Below, in pieces: positions 47,500 through 55,750 of a stretch of 63,364 nt of DNA. The notes beneath the pieces are model-generated. The model saw only the letters and a program-made list of their open reading frames with translations, was not told where the DNA came from and did no database searches. Within the stretch, counting starts at the first letter, position 1, and each line of letters opens with the position of its first letter. Source of the DNA: Vagococcus acidifermentans. Lineage in GTDB: Bacteria > Bacillota > Bacilli > Lactobacillales > Vagococcaceae. The translations under genes and the position numbers were made by a program. Where the stretch lies: the NCBI RefSeq assembly GCF_003987655.1, contig NZ_NGKC01000016.1, positions 1-63,364 on the forward strand. Direction: 5' to 3'.

Positions 47500-48003
47500 A
47501 TGAAAGCCATACTAATTTGCGGGATACACGGAGTTGGAAAATCCAGCTTTATAAAAAATAACGCACAGTTCAATTCTTACGCTAAATATTCTTGCAGCCA
47601 ACTAATTAAAAACTATAGTGGTTTAGAGTTCAAAGATAAAAAAACAACAAATGTTGATGGAAATCAAAATATACTTTTAAAAGCAGTTCAATATTTCGTT
47701 AAAGAAAAACATGTGTTGTATGATGGACATATCACTTTGTTCAACAAAAACAGATCAATTGAAACCATTGATCCCTCTGTTTTTAAAAGTCTTAATATAG
47801 AACATTTCATCATGTTAAAAGCACCGCCAACTGTCATCTATGAACGAATATTAAAAAGAGATGGTACTACTTGGCTCACTATTGACATTATTGAAAAAGC
47901 ACAAGAAAATGAAGAGAAAAAAGTTGTCGAATATTCGAAAAAGATGGATGTGACTTACGAAATTTTTTGTTGGAATGAACAACTAAGTGACTGGGAGAAA
48001 TAG
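47500..48003 (+). CDS. P-loop kinase-like ATP-binding protein
   Basis: This 167-residue protein starts with the P-loop MKAILICGIHGVGKSSFI, of the (A/G)xxxxGKS type seen in adenylate-kinase-like and AAA-like nucleotide kinases. HVLYDGHITLFN may be the Walker B/substrate strand, and PPTVIYERILKRDGTTW resembles the lid region of small-molecule kinases with its arginines. The substrate is not known. It is the third gene of the AT-rich cassette and ends before a terminator. A nucleoside or nucleotide kinase is the simplest guess; an AAA-type regulator is an alternative. Confidence 0.7.
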   Translation: MKAILICGIHGVGKSSFIKNNAQFNSYAKYSCSQLIKNYSGLEFKDKKTTNVDGNQNILLKAVQYFVKEKHVLYDGHITLFNKNRSIETIDPSVFKSLNIEHFIMLKAPPTVIYERILKRDGTTWLTIDIIEKAQENEEKKVVEYSKKMDVTYEIFCWNEQLSDWEK

Positions 48004-48082
48004 CCTAAGAATACTAGTTCTCTCTTTAAAGGCTACTCTATATTTTTTACAAAAGACAAACGATTAAATATCTTCTATCCCC

Positions 48083-48115
48083 AGACGTTTCTATGAAAAG
48101 AAGCGTCTTTTTTTA
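48083..48115 (+). terminator. Terminator after the three-gene cassette
   Basis: AGACG...CGTCT with an inner TTTCT/AGAAG extension forms a hairpin followed by a T run, just before the adhesin gene. Confidence 0.7.
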
Positions 48116-48144
48116 TACCCAAAAACAATCGAAAGGAAACTATT

Positions 48145-50712
48145 ATGAAACCAAAAACTAAATATTTCAACAAATTTCTTGGGGTACTGATGGTCTTGAC
48201 AACACTCATCAGTACCCTTTTTACATCCACCACACCTGTGCAAGCCAGCACGCTCGTTTTGGACGAACCGACGAGTTATTACTACACTGGCGTCCCTGTC
48301 CACCTTGGTTATGAAATAACTCAGAATATTTACGTATTGAAAATAGATGGAAAGAAAGTATTTTGTGTTGAATCTGGTGTTCCCGCCTATGATGGTGAAG
48401 GCTATGTACCAGAAGCTTTTATCCATGCTAAAAAAGACTTGCTCTCGAAAATTGCTTACTACGGCTATACCAAGACAAAACAAACCCACTATGACTATGC
48501 CGTAACTCAACTCATGATCTGGGAAGAACTCGGCGACATCTATCGTTCTTCCACGATTCCAAACTATCAACAACGTAAAGCTGAAATCATGGCATTAGTC
48601 AAAAAACATGACACCCTCCCCTCTTGGCACAATCAAGTAGTCACTATCAACGTCGGGGACTCTTTAACGTTAAAAGATACTAACAACATACTAAGCGACA
48701 TGACACTGGAATCCAACTCTACAAACAGTGCGATCAAACAAGATGGCAACACACTGATTATCACGCCAAGTGCTGATTCCAAAAACGGCAGTATCACTTA
48801 TCGGAAAGTCCCTCAAAATGAAGTCGGCACATCCATTGTCTACAAGAAACCAAAAGAACAAGCCATGGTGGAATTTCATTTAGAGAATTCTAAACAAACC
48901 AACCTAAAAGTCAACATCATCAAACTAGGAAGCGTCAAAGTCCAAAAGATCGATGAAGATACTGGTCAACCATTGCCCGATACGACATTGCGTTTTGAAT
49001 ATTCAGGAATGACTAAAGATATCACGACTGACAAAAACGGTATTGCGGAAATCAAGGATATTCCACAAGGAACAAAAGTGACGATTACCGAAGTGACGGC
49101 TCCCAATGGTTTTGTCAATAAAGGAGAAATCAAAACAGTCACAATTGAACCAAATAATACGATTGACGTCCGTTTAGACAATAAAGCCCAGCAAGGCTTG
49201 TTGAAATTAACGAAGACTGGCAACAAAGTCGTCGGTGTGGAACAAGCGGAATCAGAGTATGGTGCCCTCCACTCTTTCATTTTTGACTATCGACCACTGG
49301 CTGACGTGACTTATGAGATTGAAGCTGTGGAAGACATTGTCGTTGGTGGAACCACCCATGCGAAAGCTGGTGACGTCGTTGCAACTGTCACAACCAATGA
49401 AGCTGGTGAATTAACCAACATGCCCTATCTCTATTTAGGCAAATATCAAGCTATTGAAACCTCTGCTCCCAACGGTTTTTTGATTGACCCTACGCCCCTT
49501 CCATTTGAATTTACGTATGCAGGACAAGAAATCGAACTTGTCACTGAAACAATTCAAGCAACCAATGAATTTCAGTCACTAAAATTATCTCTCTTGAAAG
49601 ATGAAGAAACTATCAAGGAATGGAGTGGCGACAAACCCATTATCGACACAATACCAGCTAATGACAAAGTGTTTGGGCTATTTACGAATGAAGAGTTTCA
49701 ACTTGAAGATGATGTCGTGCTTCCAGAGGATTCGTTATTGCACATCGGCACAGTCAATGATGGCGCACTTTTACTAGAACAATTGCAATATCCCGAAGGA
49801 CATTATTATTTCAAGGAATTGGATGCTGGCACAGATCACCAATTACTTGAAAAGCATTATGAATTTGAATTCACTGCTGAGGACAATCTAAAGACTAAAG
49901 AAATTATTATTTCTGAAAATGAAGAAACTCCTCTACTAAACAAACTCCATTTCAATCAATTGTCACTGAAAAAACTTAATGAACAAGCTCATTTGGATAA
50001 AAAACAAGGCTATACCTTCAAGTACATAGAATCCAAAGGCGCTATTTTTACCTTAGAAGATAGTGATGGCACTGTGATTCAGACCGTAACTGTCAATGAC
50101 AACTCGCTGGCGGTCTTCCACTCTATCCCTGTCGGCACATTTTACTTGAAAGAAAAGAAAACTTCGTCTGAGGATTTTGTACTGATAGATGAAACGTTCC
50201 GAGTGGCATCAACCAAAGATGGCGTTCAAGTATTTGACCAAAATGATACCTTGCTTGGTGAACAACAGCCAGATGAAAACACCATTCTATTTGAACTGAG
50301 AAATGATCTGATTAAAGGAAATGTGGAGCTGACCAAGACGGATATCATCACTGGTGAGCCATTGCCGAATACTGGTGTACGTATTCTTGATGAGGAACAA
50401 AACGTCATTATCGAAGGAAAAACTGACGAAAAAGGCGTGTTTAAATTCCGTCAATTACCAAAAGGCGTCTACTACTTCCAAGAGTTTGAAGCCCCTGCAA
50501 ACTATCAGATTGATGAAACACCTTTAAAATTTGAAATCAAGGAGGATGGAGAAGCGGTGAAAGTAGACATGACCAATCGCAAAGTCACAACTGATGGCAA
50601 GTTGCCACAGACTGGTGAGAAAAATTATTTACATTTATATGTCGCTGGAACAATCGTCTCACTTGGCGCAATTCTATCAGTATTAAAGCGACGCAAAACA
50701 GCAAAAAATTAG
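48145..50712 (+). CDS. LPxTG surface adhesin with thioester (TQXA) domain and SpaA/Cna-B repeats
   Basis: This 855-residue wall-anchored protein has a signal peptide (about 1-34, ending TPVQAS). A thioester domain follows with Cys74 in KVFCVES and Gln122 in AVTQLMIW, the pair that forms an internal Cys-Gln bond able to attach covalently to host molecules. Several SpaA/Cna-B-type beta-domains follow; SVKVQKIDEDTGQPLPDTTL and VELTKTDIITGEPLPNTGV mark two of them, with K/E pairs fit for isopeptide bonds. LPQTG (820-824), a membrane helix and RRKTAKN complete the sortase signal. Such genes often precede DUF961 genes in Gram-positive ICEs, as here. ATG follows GAAAGGAAA. Confidence 0.9.
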   Translation: MKPKTKYFNKFLGVLMVLTTLISTLFTSTTPVQASTLVLDEPTSYYYTGVPVHLGYEITQNIYVLKIDGKKVFCVESGVPAYDGEGYVPEAFIHAKKDLLSKIAYYGYTKTKQTHYDYAVTQLMIWEELGDIYRSSTIPNYQQRKAEIMALVKKHDTLPSWHNQVVTINVGDSLTLKDTNNILSDMTLESNSTNSAIKQDGNTLIITPSADSKNGSITYRKVPQNEVGTSIVYKKPKEQAMVEFHLENSKQTNLKVNIIKLGSVKVQKIDEDTGQPLPDTTLRFEYSGMTKDITTDKNGIAEIKDIPQGTKVTITEVTAPNGFVNKGEIKTVTIEPNNTIDVRLDNKAQQGLLKLTKTGNKVVGVEQAESEYGALHSFIFDYRPLADVTYEIEAVEDIVVGGTTHAKAGDVVATVTTNEAGELTNMPYLYLGKYQAIETSAPNGFLIDPTPLPFEFTYAGQEIELVTETIQATNEFQSLKLSLLKDEETIKEWSGDKPIIDTIPANDKVFGLFTNEEFQLEDDVVLPEDSLLHIGTVNDGALLLEQLQYPEGHYYFKELDAGTDHQLLEKHYEFEFTAEDNLKTKEIIISENEETPLLNKLHFNQLSLKKLNEQAHLDKKQGYTFKYIESKGAIFTLEDSDGTVIQTVTVNDNSLAVFHSIPVGTFYLKEKKTSSEDFVLIDETFRVASTKDGVQVFDQNDTLLGEQQPDENTILFELRNDLIKGNVELTKTDIITGEPLPNTGVRILDEEQNVIIEGKTDEKGVFKFRQLPKGVYYFQEFEAPANYQIDETPLKFEIKEDGEAVKVDMTNRKVTTDGKLPQTGEKNYLHLYVAGTIVSLGAILSVLKRRKTAKN

Positions 50713-50821
50713 ACCAAGAATAAAAAAGTGAGGTAAGAAAAATGTTTCCCATCCGCTCCCCTACTTCCTGATATGAATAACTAAATATTTTATCGAAAAT
50801 AGAAAGAAAAGAGGAAAATTT

Positions 50822-51136
50822 ATGGAACTAAAACACGTAATTCCAAACATGAAACAAACTTTTGGACAACTAGAGTTTGCTGGAGAAGGAACTATCGAAC
50901 AGCGACGTATCAACGGAACGATGACGATTACTTCTCGTAGTTACAATCTCTACTCAACCATTCAACGAGCAGATGATATTGTCGTCATTTTACCTGCAGA
51001 AGCTGGAGAAAAACACTTTGAGGTGGAAGATAAAATCAAACTTATCAATCCACATATCACAGCAGAAGGCTATAAAATAGGCAATCGAGGATTTACAAAT
51101 TACATCATGCACGCAGATGACATGGTGAGGGCATAG
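50822..51136 (+). CDS. DUF961 family protein (Tn916 Orf22/23-like), first copy
   Basis: This 104-residue protein with MELKHVIPNMKQTFGQLEF and ITAEGYKIGNRGF belongs to DUF961, encoded at the start of the conjugation region of Tn916/ICEBs1-type elements. Its role is not established. ATG follows AGAGGAAAA. It is related to the copy at 60015-60335 on the other arm: both share MELKHVIP, RLEF/QLEFAGEG and AEGYKIGNRGF. Confidence 0.88.
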   Translation: MELKHVIPNMKQTFGQLEFAGEGTIEQRRINGTMTITSRSYNLYSTIQRADDIVVILPAEAGEKHFEVEDKIKLINPHITAEGYKIGNRGFTNYIMHADDMVRA

Positions 51137-51154
51137 AAAGGATAAGGTGAACAC

Positions 51155-51529
51155 ATGAGATTAGCAGAAGGCATCGTTCTAGAGAACGAAAAAACATTTG
51201 GTGTATTAAAATTTTCCGCCTTGCGACGTGAGGTAAAAGTCGTTAATGAAGAAGGTGTCGTGACCGAAGAAATTAAGGAGCGTACCTATGATCTTAAATC
51301 CAAAGGACAAGGTCGGATGATTCAAGTTAGTATTCCTGCAAAAGCTGGCGACAAGCAGTTTGACTACAATACAGAAGTTGAGCTGGTCAATCCAGTAGCC
51401 GATACAGTTGCAACAGCAACTTTCCGTGGTGCAGATGTAGACTGGTATATTAAGGCAGATGATATTGTTTTGAAGAGATTGCAAGGAAACACCCAGCAAA
51501 ACCAAAAAATAAATCAAGATAAGAAATAA
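51155..51529 (+). CDS. DUF961 family protein (Tn916 Orf22/23-like), second copy
   Basis: This 124-residue protein starts MRLAEGIVLENEKTFGVL, has a central ERTYDLKSKGQGRMIQVSIP, and ends with FRGADVDWYIKADDIVLKRL. It is the second member of the DUF961 pair and follows the first by 18 bases. Its last 60 or so codons are repeated almost exactly at 52209-52431, and a full relative lies at 59627-59992. Confidence 0.88.
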   Translation: MRLAEGIVLENEKTFGVLKFSALRREVKVVNEEGVVTEEIKERTYDLKSKGQGRMIQVSIPAKAGDKQFDYNTEVELVNPVADTVATATFRGADVDWYIKADDIVLKRLQGNTQQNQKINQDKK

Positions 51530-51598
51530 TGTCACAATTTGTGATATATGACCATCATGCTATAATATAGTAAACTATCCGATAAAGGAGGTCTAGCT

Positions 51599-52012
51599 AT
51601 GTTGGAAAAAAATCCTGATTCAAAAGACATGACGGATTTGATTGGACAGTCACTCTATGATGTATGGCAAGAATTAAATGCTAGAATTAGTCAAAAGTAT
51701 GACATGAACTGCACTTGGAATAGCGGAGGTAAGGCATGGACTTATGAGTATAAATATCGTAGAGGTGGTAAAACGCTTTGTGCATTATACGCAAAAGAAA
51801 ACTGCATCGGCTTTATGGTCATTTTAGGTAAAAATGAACGAACGAAGTTTGAGTCTGATAAAGATAGCTATTCTCAAATTATACAAAAAATATATGATGA
51901 AACCAAAACTTATCATGATGGAAAATGGCTGATGTTTGAACCTAGGGACTCTTCCATGTTCGATGATTTTATGAAACTATTGGAAATTAAAAGAAAACCA
52001 AACAGAAAATAA
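51599..52012 (+). CDS. DUF3788-like cytosolic protein (ICE cargo)
   Basis: This 137-residue protein reads MTDLIGQSLYDVWQELNARI, then NSGGKAWTYEYKYRRGGKTL, GFMVILGKNE and DGKWLMFEPRD. This spacing of W, Y, GG.T and KW is that of DUF3788 proteins, small single-domain proteins of unknown function. It has its own GGAGG site and ends before a terminator. It sits between the DUF961 pair and a fragment of tcpA, the position where cargo is found. Confidence 0.68.
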   Translation: MLEKNPDSKDMTDLIGQSLYDVWQELNARISQKYDMNCTWNSGGKAWTYEYKYRRGGKTLCALYAKENCIGFMVILGKNERTKFESDKDSYSQIIQKIYDETKTYHDGKWLMFEPRDSSMFDDFMKLLEIKRKPNRK

Positions 52013-52028
52013 AACTTTACATTTACCA

Positions 52029-52057
52029 AAACAAGTAGCCTAAAACTGCTTGTTTTT
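52029..52057 (+). terminator. Terminator after DUF3788 gene
   Basis: AAACAAG...CTTGTTT with a T run. A related hairpin precedes the second tcpA remnant at 53227-53265, so it belongs to the duplicated unit. Confidence 0.65.
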
Positions 52058-52074
52058 ATTTGTCAAGGAAAGAA

Positions 52075-52208
52075 AAAATGCTATTGCTAAACGCAAAAGA
52101 ATACAAATCAAGCCATGGGAAGCTAACCTACTCTACCATTCTGTTTTTGCAATCTTTGGTTTCACTGGACTTCTGGTGATAGCTCTCTTCCACCTTCACT
52201 CCCTTTGA
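52075..52208 (+). pseudogene. 5' fragment of a tcpA (FtsK/Orf21-like) gene
   Basis: The frame reads KRKRIQIKPWEANLLYH and then GLLVIALFHLHSL before a TGA at 52206-52208. It is clearly the same sequence as the start of the other tcpA remnant at 53274 (KGKRIKPSDTNLLYH and LLVMALFHLHFL). Only about 43 codons remain, ending where a DUF961 fragment begins. There is no start codon at the aligned position. Confidence 0.75.
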
Positions 52209-52431
52209 ACTTAAATCCAAAGGACAGGGACGGATGATTCAGGTCAGTATTCCTGCAAAAGCTGGAGACAAGCAGTTTGACTACAATGCAGAAGTGGAGC
52301 TGGTAAATCCAGTAGCTGATACAGTCGCAACAGCAACTTTCCGAGGTGCTGATGTGGATTGGTATATCAAGGCAGATGATATTGTTTTGAAGAAGTTACA
52401 GAACATGGATAAGTTTCAGTCAAAAAATTAA
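52209..52431 (+). pseudogene. 3' fragment of a DUF961 gene, fused directly to the tcpA fragment
   Basis: From ELKSKGQGRMIQVSIPAKAG to ADDIVLKKLQN this matches codons of the DUF961 gene at 51155-51529 almost exactly. It lacks about the first 45 codons. The join with the tcpA fragment is at about 52208, without any spacer. Confidence 0.85.
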
Positions 52432-52508
52432 TTTGATTTTTTATTGTAATTTGAAATTATACAAGTAAAATGAAGTTCATAGATAGATTGAACAGGAGGC
52501 ACTCTAGC

Positions 52509-53195
52509 ATGTCTAAACCGATTACTACTCTTTTTCTATTGACTTCTGTTGATGGAAAAATCACTTCGGGGTCAAGTGATGAACTTGATTTCGATAAAGA
52601 CTTCCCTACTATTGAGGGAGTAAAAGAAGGATTACAGCAGTATTATGACATAGAAAAAACGACAGATTTATGGTCGTTATGTTCGGGGAGAGTTCAAGCA
52701 AAGCTTGGAGTTAATTCGGCACCATTTCCTGAGAAAGGAGTTGTTAGTTTTGTTTTGATTGACAATTATCATTTAACAAAACATGGTATTCAATACTTTT
52801 CAAAGCTATCTAAAAATTTTGTTTTAATCACAAAAAATAAAAACCACCCTGCTTTTACTGTGGAAGAAAATAATCTAAACATTATTTTACAAGAAAAATT
52901 AAATCTTACTGAGGCACTTTCCATATTAAAAGAAGAATTCAAATGTGAAAGACTAACAATTCAAACTGGAGGAACTTTAAATGCACTACTATTACGTGAA
53001 GATTTAATTGACTACGTTGATATTGTAGTTGCACCTATTCTTGTTGGTGGAAAAGACACTTCTTCATTAATTGATGGAGAATCAATTACATCCCAGCAAC
53101 AACTCAATGATATAAAGCCATTAGCTCTTAATTCAGTAAGTGAATTAGAAAACTCCTATATCCGTCTTCATTATAAAGTGTTAAATGAAAGATGA
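52509..53195 (+). CDS. RibD C-terminal/dihydrofolate-reductase-like protein
   Basis: This 228-residue protein reads ITTLFLLTSVDGKITSGSSD, then FVLITKNKNHPAF, and LTIQTGGTLNALLLREDLID followed by DIVVAPILVGGKDTSSLIDG. This is the reductase fold of the RibD C-terminal domain and DHFR-like family, which uses NADPH. It is not a riboflavin operon gene here; it is ICE cargo, between a DUF961 fragment and a tcpA remnant. The ATG at 52509 follows AGGAGG. The substrate is unknown. Confidence 0.82.
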   Translation: MSKPITTLFLLTSVDGKITSGSSDELDFDKDFPTIEGVKEGLQQYYDIEKTTDLWSLCSGRVQAKLGVNSAPFPEKGVVSFVLIDNYHLTKHGIQYFSKLSKNFVLITKNKNHPAFTVEENNLNIILQEKLNLTEALSILKEEFKCERLTIQTGGTLNALLLREDLIDYVDIVVAPILVGGKDTSSLIDGESITSQQQLNDIKPLALNSVSELENSYIRLHYKVLNER

Positions 53196-53226
53196 GAATA
53201 ATTTATGTCTAATCAATGTACTTTCC

Positions 53227-53265
53227 AAAACTAAGCAAGCAAACAAGCTACTGCTTAGTTTTTTT
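53227..53265 (+). terminator. Terminator after the RibD-like gene
   Basis: AAACTAAGCA and TGCTTAGTTT form a perfect 10-bp stem followed by a T run, just before the tcpA remnant. Confidence 0.85.
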
Positions 53266-53273
53266 ACCAAGAA

Positions 53274-53544
53274 AGGAGAAATTGCTATTTTCAAACACAA
53301 AGGAAAACGAATCAAGCCAAGTGACACCAACCTGCTCTACCACATTAGTTTAGGAGTTTTTGGGGTTGCTGTACTTCTGGTGATGGCTCTCTTCCACCTT
53401 CACTTCCTTATGAGGACAGATTGGAAGACCATTACAGTTGAGGAAATTCTCTCACAATTTCATACACCATACTTTTTAGGTAGTGTTCTCACTGTCTTTT
53501 TTGTTTGCTTACTTGGTATGGCAACCCCTTTTTTGACAAAATTT
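53274..53544 (+). pseudogene. 5' part of a tcpA gene, truncated
   Basis: After AAAGGAG the frame reads IAIFKHKGKRIKPSDTNLLY, continues through a membrane segment, MRTDWKTITVEEIL and a second membrane segment, and ends at FLTKF. This parallels residues 1-90 of the intact TcpA at 55751-57100. The aligned start codon is ATT rather than ATG. The IS3-family element interrupts it; past the element the frame continues only five or six codons to a TAG, so the gene had probably been cut before the IS arrived. Confidence 0.75.
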
Positions 53545-53633
53545 ATAAGGTGTCATTCCTTTTATCATGTTATCCGATTGCCCTTGACAGCGAGCCTCCC
53601 CGTCTGTGAGCTTTCACGATCAGCTTCCCAGCT

Positions 53634-54479
53634 TTAAAAAGTCAGGATCGTTTCCGTAACGGTATCACAGACGGGCTCACTATCAAGGGACAGCTTCGCC
53701 AATCTCTGCGTTCGTATACTGACAGGTGTTTGATAGCCAAGTGCCCCATGCAGCCGCCAGTGATTCCACCAATTGACATAATCAAATAACCCTAACTTTA
53801 AACTTTCAGGCGTTTCAAACTGATTGGGATACACAAATGCCATCTTGAATGATTTGTATGTTGATTCTGCTACCGCATTATCATACGGACAGCCTTTTTG
53901 ACTAAGAGAGTGGGCAATACCAAACGTTTCCAGCACCTCCGAGATTAGTGCGTTATCGAATTCCTTGCCACGGTCTGTATGAAAGATGGACACCCTTGCC
54001 AAAGAGCCTTGAATAGACTGCAGTGCACATTTGACAAGTTCGGCATCTTTACGCGGACCATAGCTGCTGCCAATGATTTCACGGTTGAACAAATCCGTCA
54101 CAAAACAGACATAATACCATGCTTGTCCCACTCGGACATACGTCAGATCCGTCACGATTTTTTCCAAAGGAAGATCGGATTTAAACTCTCGTTTCAACAG
54201 ATTTGGCAAAGTTGTGTCATTGACAGGCGATTTATGCGGCTTAAACTGTGCTTTCGTATAATTGGAAACTAGTTGTCGTTGACTCATGATACGGCGGACT
54301 TTCCGGCGACTCACGCAGATGCCTTGTTGGGCCAGGTCTGCTTTGATTTTTCGTGCACCGTAATTATAACGACTTTGCTGAAAACTTGTTTCAACGGCTT
54401 CCTCCAAGTCACTTTCAGGATGCACTGGCTTAGCTTTGTAGTAATAGGTTTGCCGGGAAATGCCCAGCGCTCGACACAT
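53634..54479 (-). CDS. IS3-family transposase OrfB (catalytic)
   Basis: This 281-residue integrase-like transposase has the HTH_21-type N-terminus (GISRQTYYYKAKP, then YGARKIKADLAQQGI). The DDE core has the first Asp in KIVTDLTYVRVG, the second in IFHTDRGKEFDN, and the Glu in CPYDNAVAESTYKSFK, so it looks active. The frame extends upstream into orfA, so the real product is probably an OrfAB fusion made by -1 frameshifting at A-AAA-G (54523-54527). Confidence 0.93.
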   Translation of the reverse strand: MCRALGISRQTYYYKAKPVHPESDLEEAVETSFQQSRYNYGARKIKADLAQQGICVSRRKVRRIMSQRQLVSNYTKAQFKPHKSPVNDTTLPNLLKREFKSDLPLEKIVTDLTYVRVGQAWYYVCFVTDLFNREIIGSSYGPRKDAELVKCALQSIQGSLARVSIFHTDRGKEFDNALISEVLETFGIAHSLSQKGCPYDNAVAESTYKSFKMAFVYPNQFETPESLKLGLFDYVNWWNHWRLHGALGYQTPVSIRTQRLAKLSLDSEPVCDTVTETILTF

Positions 54480-54514
54480 GGCTGATATGGCGTACTTGTG
54501 CTTGTTTTGAGAGA

Positions 54515-54808
<294 letters not shown>

Positions 54809-54970
54809 GATGATTCCTCCAGTGTGTTTTATTATAATTTACACACCTTATTTTTATTGTCTAGTCCAGTGTAGCCTGTCCAGAATTTCTCTATTTCAGA
54901 CTAAAAATGACTTAAAGATTAATCTCTAAAAATAGTTGGTTGTATCGATTAAATGACACGATGAGTAATG

Positions 54971-55297
54971 TTAATCATTGCTATTGGCTAAGTATTCAAA
55001 TAAATTAGGAGATTGATTATATTTTTTACTTGCGACTTGATCTTTTGCTAATATTATTTGTTCCAGGTCAATATCATTTATAGTGGCTATTGCTACAGCA
55101 TAATGAATAACATCTGCAAGTTCATCAGCTAAAGAACTTAAGCCATCATCTTTTTTTCTTCCATCATTTTTATTGATTGCTTCTGCAACTTCACCAACTT
55201 CTTCAACCAATTTCATGAATAATGAATTAGTAAATTCTTTTTTATTGTATTTCGTTCTTGTATAAGATTGCAATTGACGAATTGTAAATGTTAGCAT
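54971..55297 (-). CDS. MazG-like nucleotide pyrophosphohydrolase
   Basis: This 108-residue all-helical protein has the MazG metal-binding motifs: KLVEEVGEVAEAI (ExxE) and SLADELADVIHYAV (ExxD). MazG-type enzymes hydrolyse nucleoside triphosphates, often non-canonical ones. At this size it is a single-domain form, as found in phages and mobile elements. ATG follows AAGGGAGATAG. It lies 27 bases after the deoxyribosyltransferase-like gene on the same strand. Confidence 0.8.
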   Translation of the reverse strand: MLTFTIRQLQSYTRTKYNKKEFTNSLFMKLVEEVGEVAEAINKNDGRKKDDGLSSLADELADVIHYAVAIATINDIDLEQIILAKDQVASKKYNQSPNLFEYLANSND

Positions 55298-55324
55298 ATC
55301 TATCTCCCTTATAATGTTATTAAA

Positions 55325-55639
55325 TCATTCATTTACTGGCTCGTGATAAATTACTTCTTTCCCTGCTTTCAATGCATATTCAATTTCACTTCTTGTGCTA
55401 TTTCCAATATAACCATCAATATTGACAACATAAATAGCATCACTTATGTCGATTTTCTTTTTATGAATTTTATCTAGAATATCCAAGTCAATTTGTTCGA
55501 ATTCAGTATCATCCCTATCTATACTATAAACGCATTGAAGGACTGCATATCTTTTTTTTAATTCTAAATCAAAAGATATTTTTATCATCTCTTTAGCAAA
55601 CTTCATACTCCCACAAATTGTAACAATCTTTGTCTTCAC
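55325..55639 (-). CDS. Nucleoside 2-deoxyribosyltransferase-like protein
   Basis: This 104-residue protein begins TKIVTICGSMKFAKEMIKIS and ends DAIYVVNIDGYIGNSTRSEI, EYALKAGKEVIYHEP. This GSM...D..YV.N..GY.G.ST..EI.YA pattern is that of small NDT-fold proteins, which cleave or exchange the base of nucleosides or nucleotides. The start is a GTG after GGAAGGAG. It is the first gene of a two-gene unit with the MazG-like gene; both are AT-rich. The substrate is not shown. Confidence 0.7.
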   Translation of the reverse strand: MKTKIVTICGSMKFAKEMIKISFDLELKKRYAVLQCVYSIDRDDTEFEQIDLDILDKIHKKKIDISDAIYVVNIDGYIGNSTRSEIEYALKAGKEVIYHEPVNE

Positions 55640-55750
55640 AAATATCTCCTTCCATTAATACTTTAAAATAATTTTTGTATCATGATATTTTTATCATACC
55701 ATTTTTCTAAATTCACGTGATAATAATATTGGAAATTTTGTAATAGAGAG

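Noticed and set aside
53185-53273. Upstream extension of the tcpA remnant overlapping the RibD-like gene end
   Set aside because: It reads through a perfect terminator and has no relation to TcpA N-termini.
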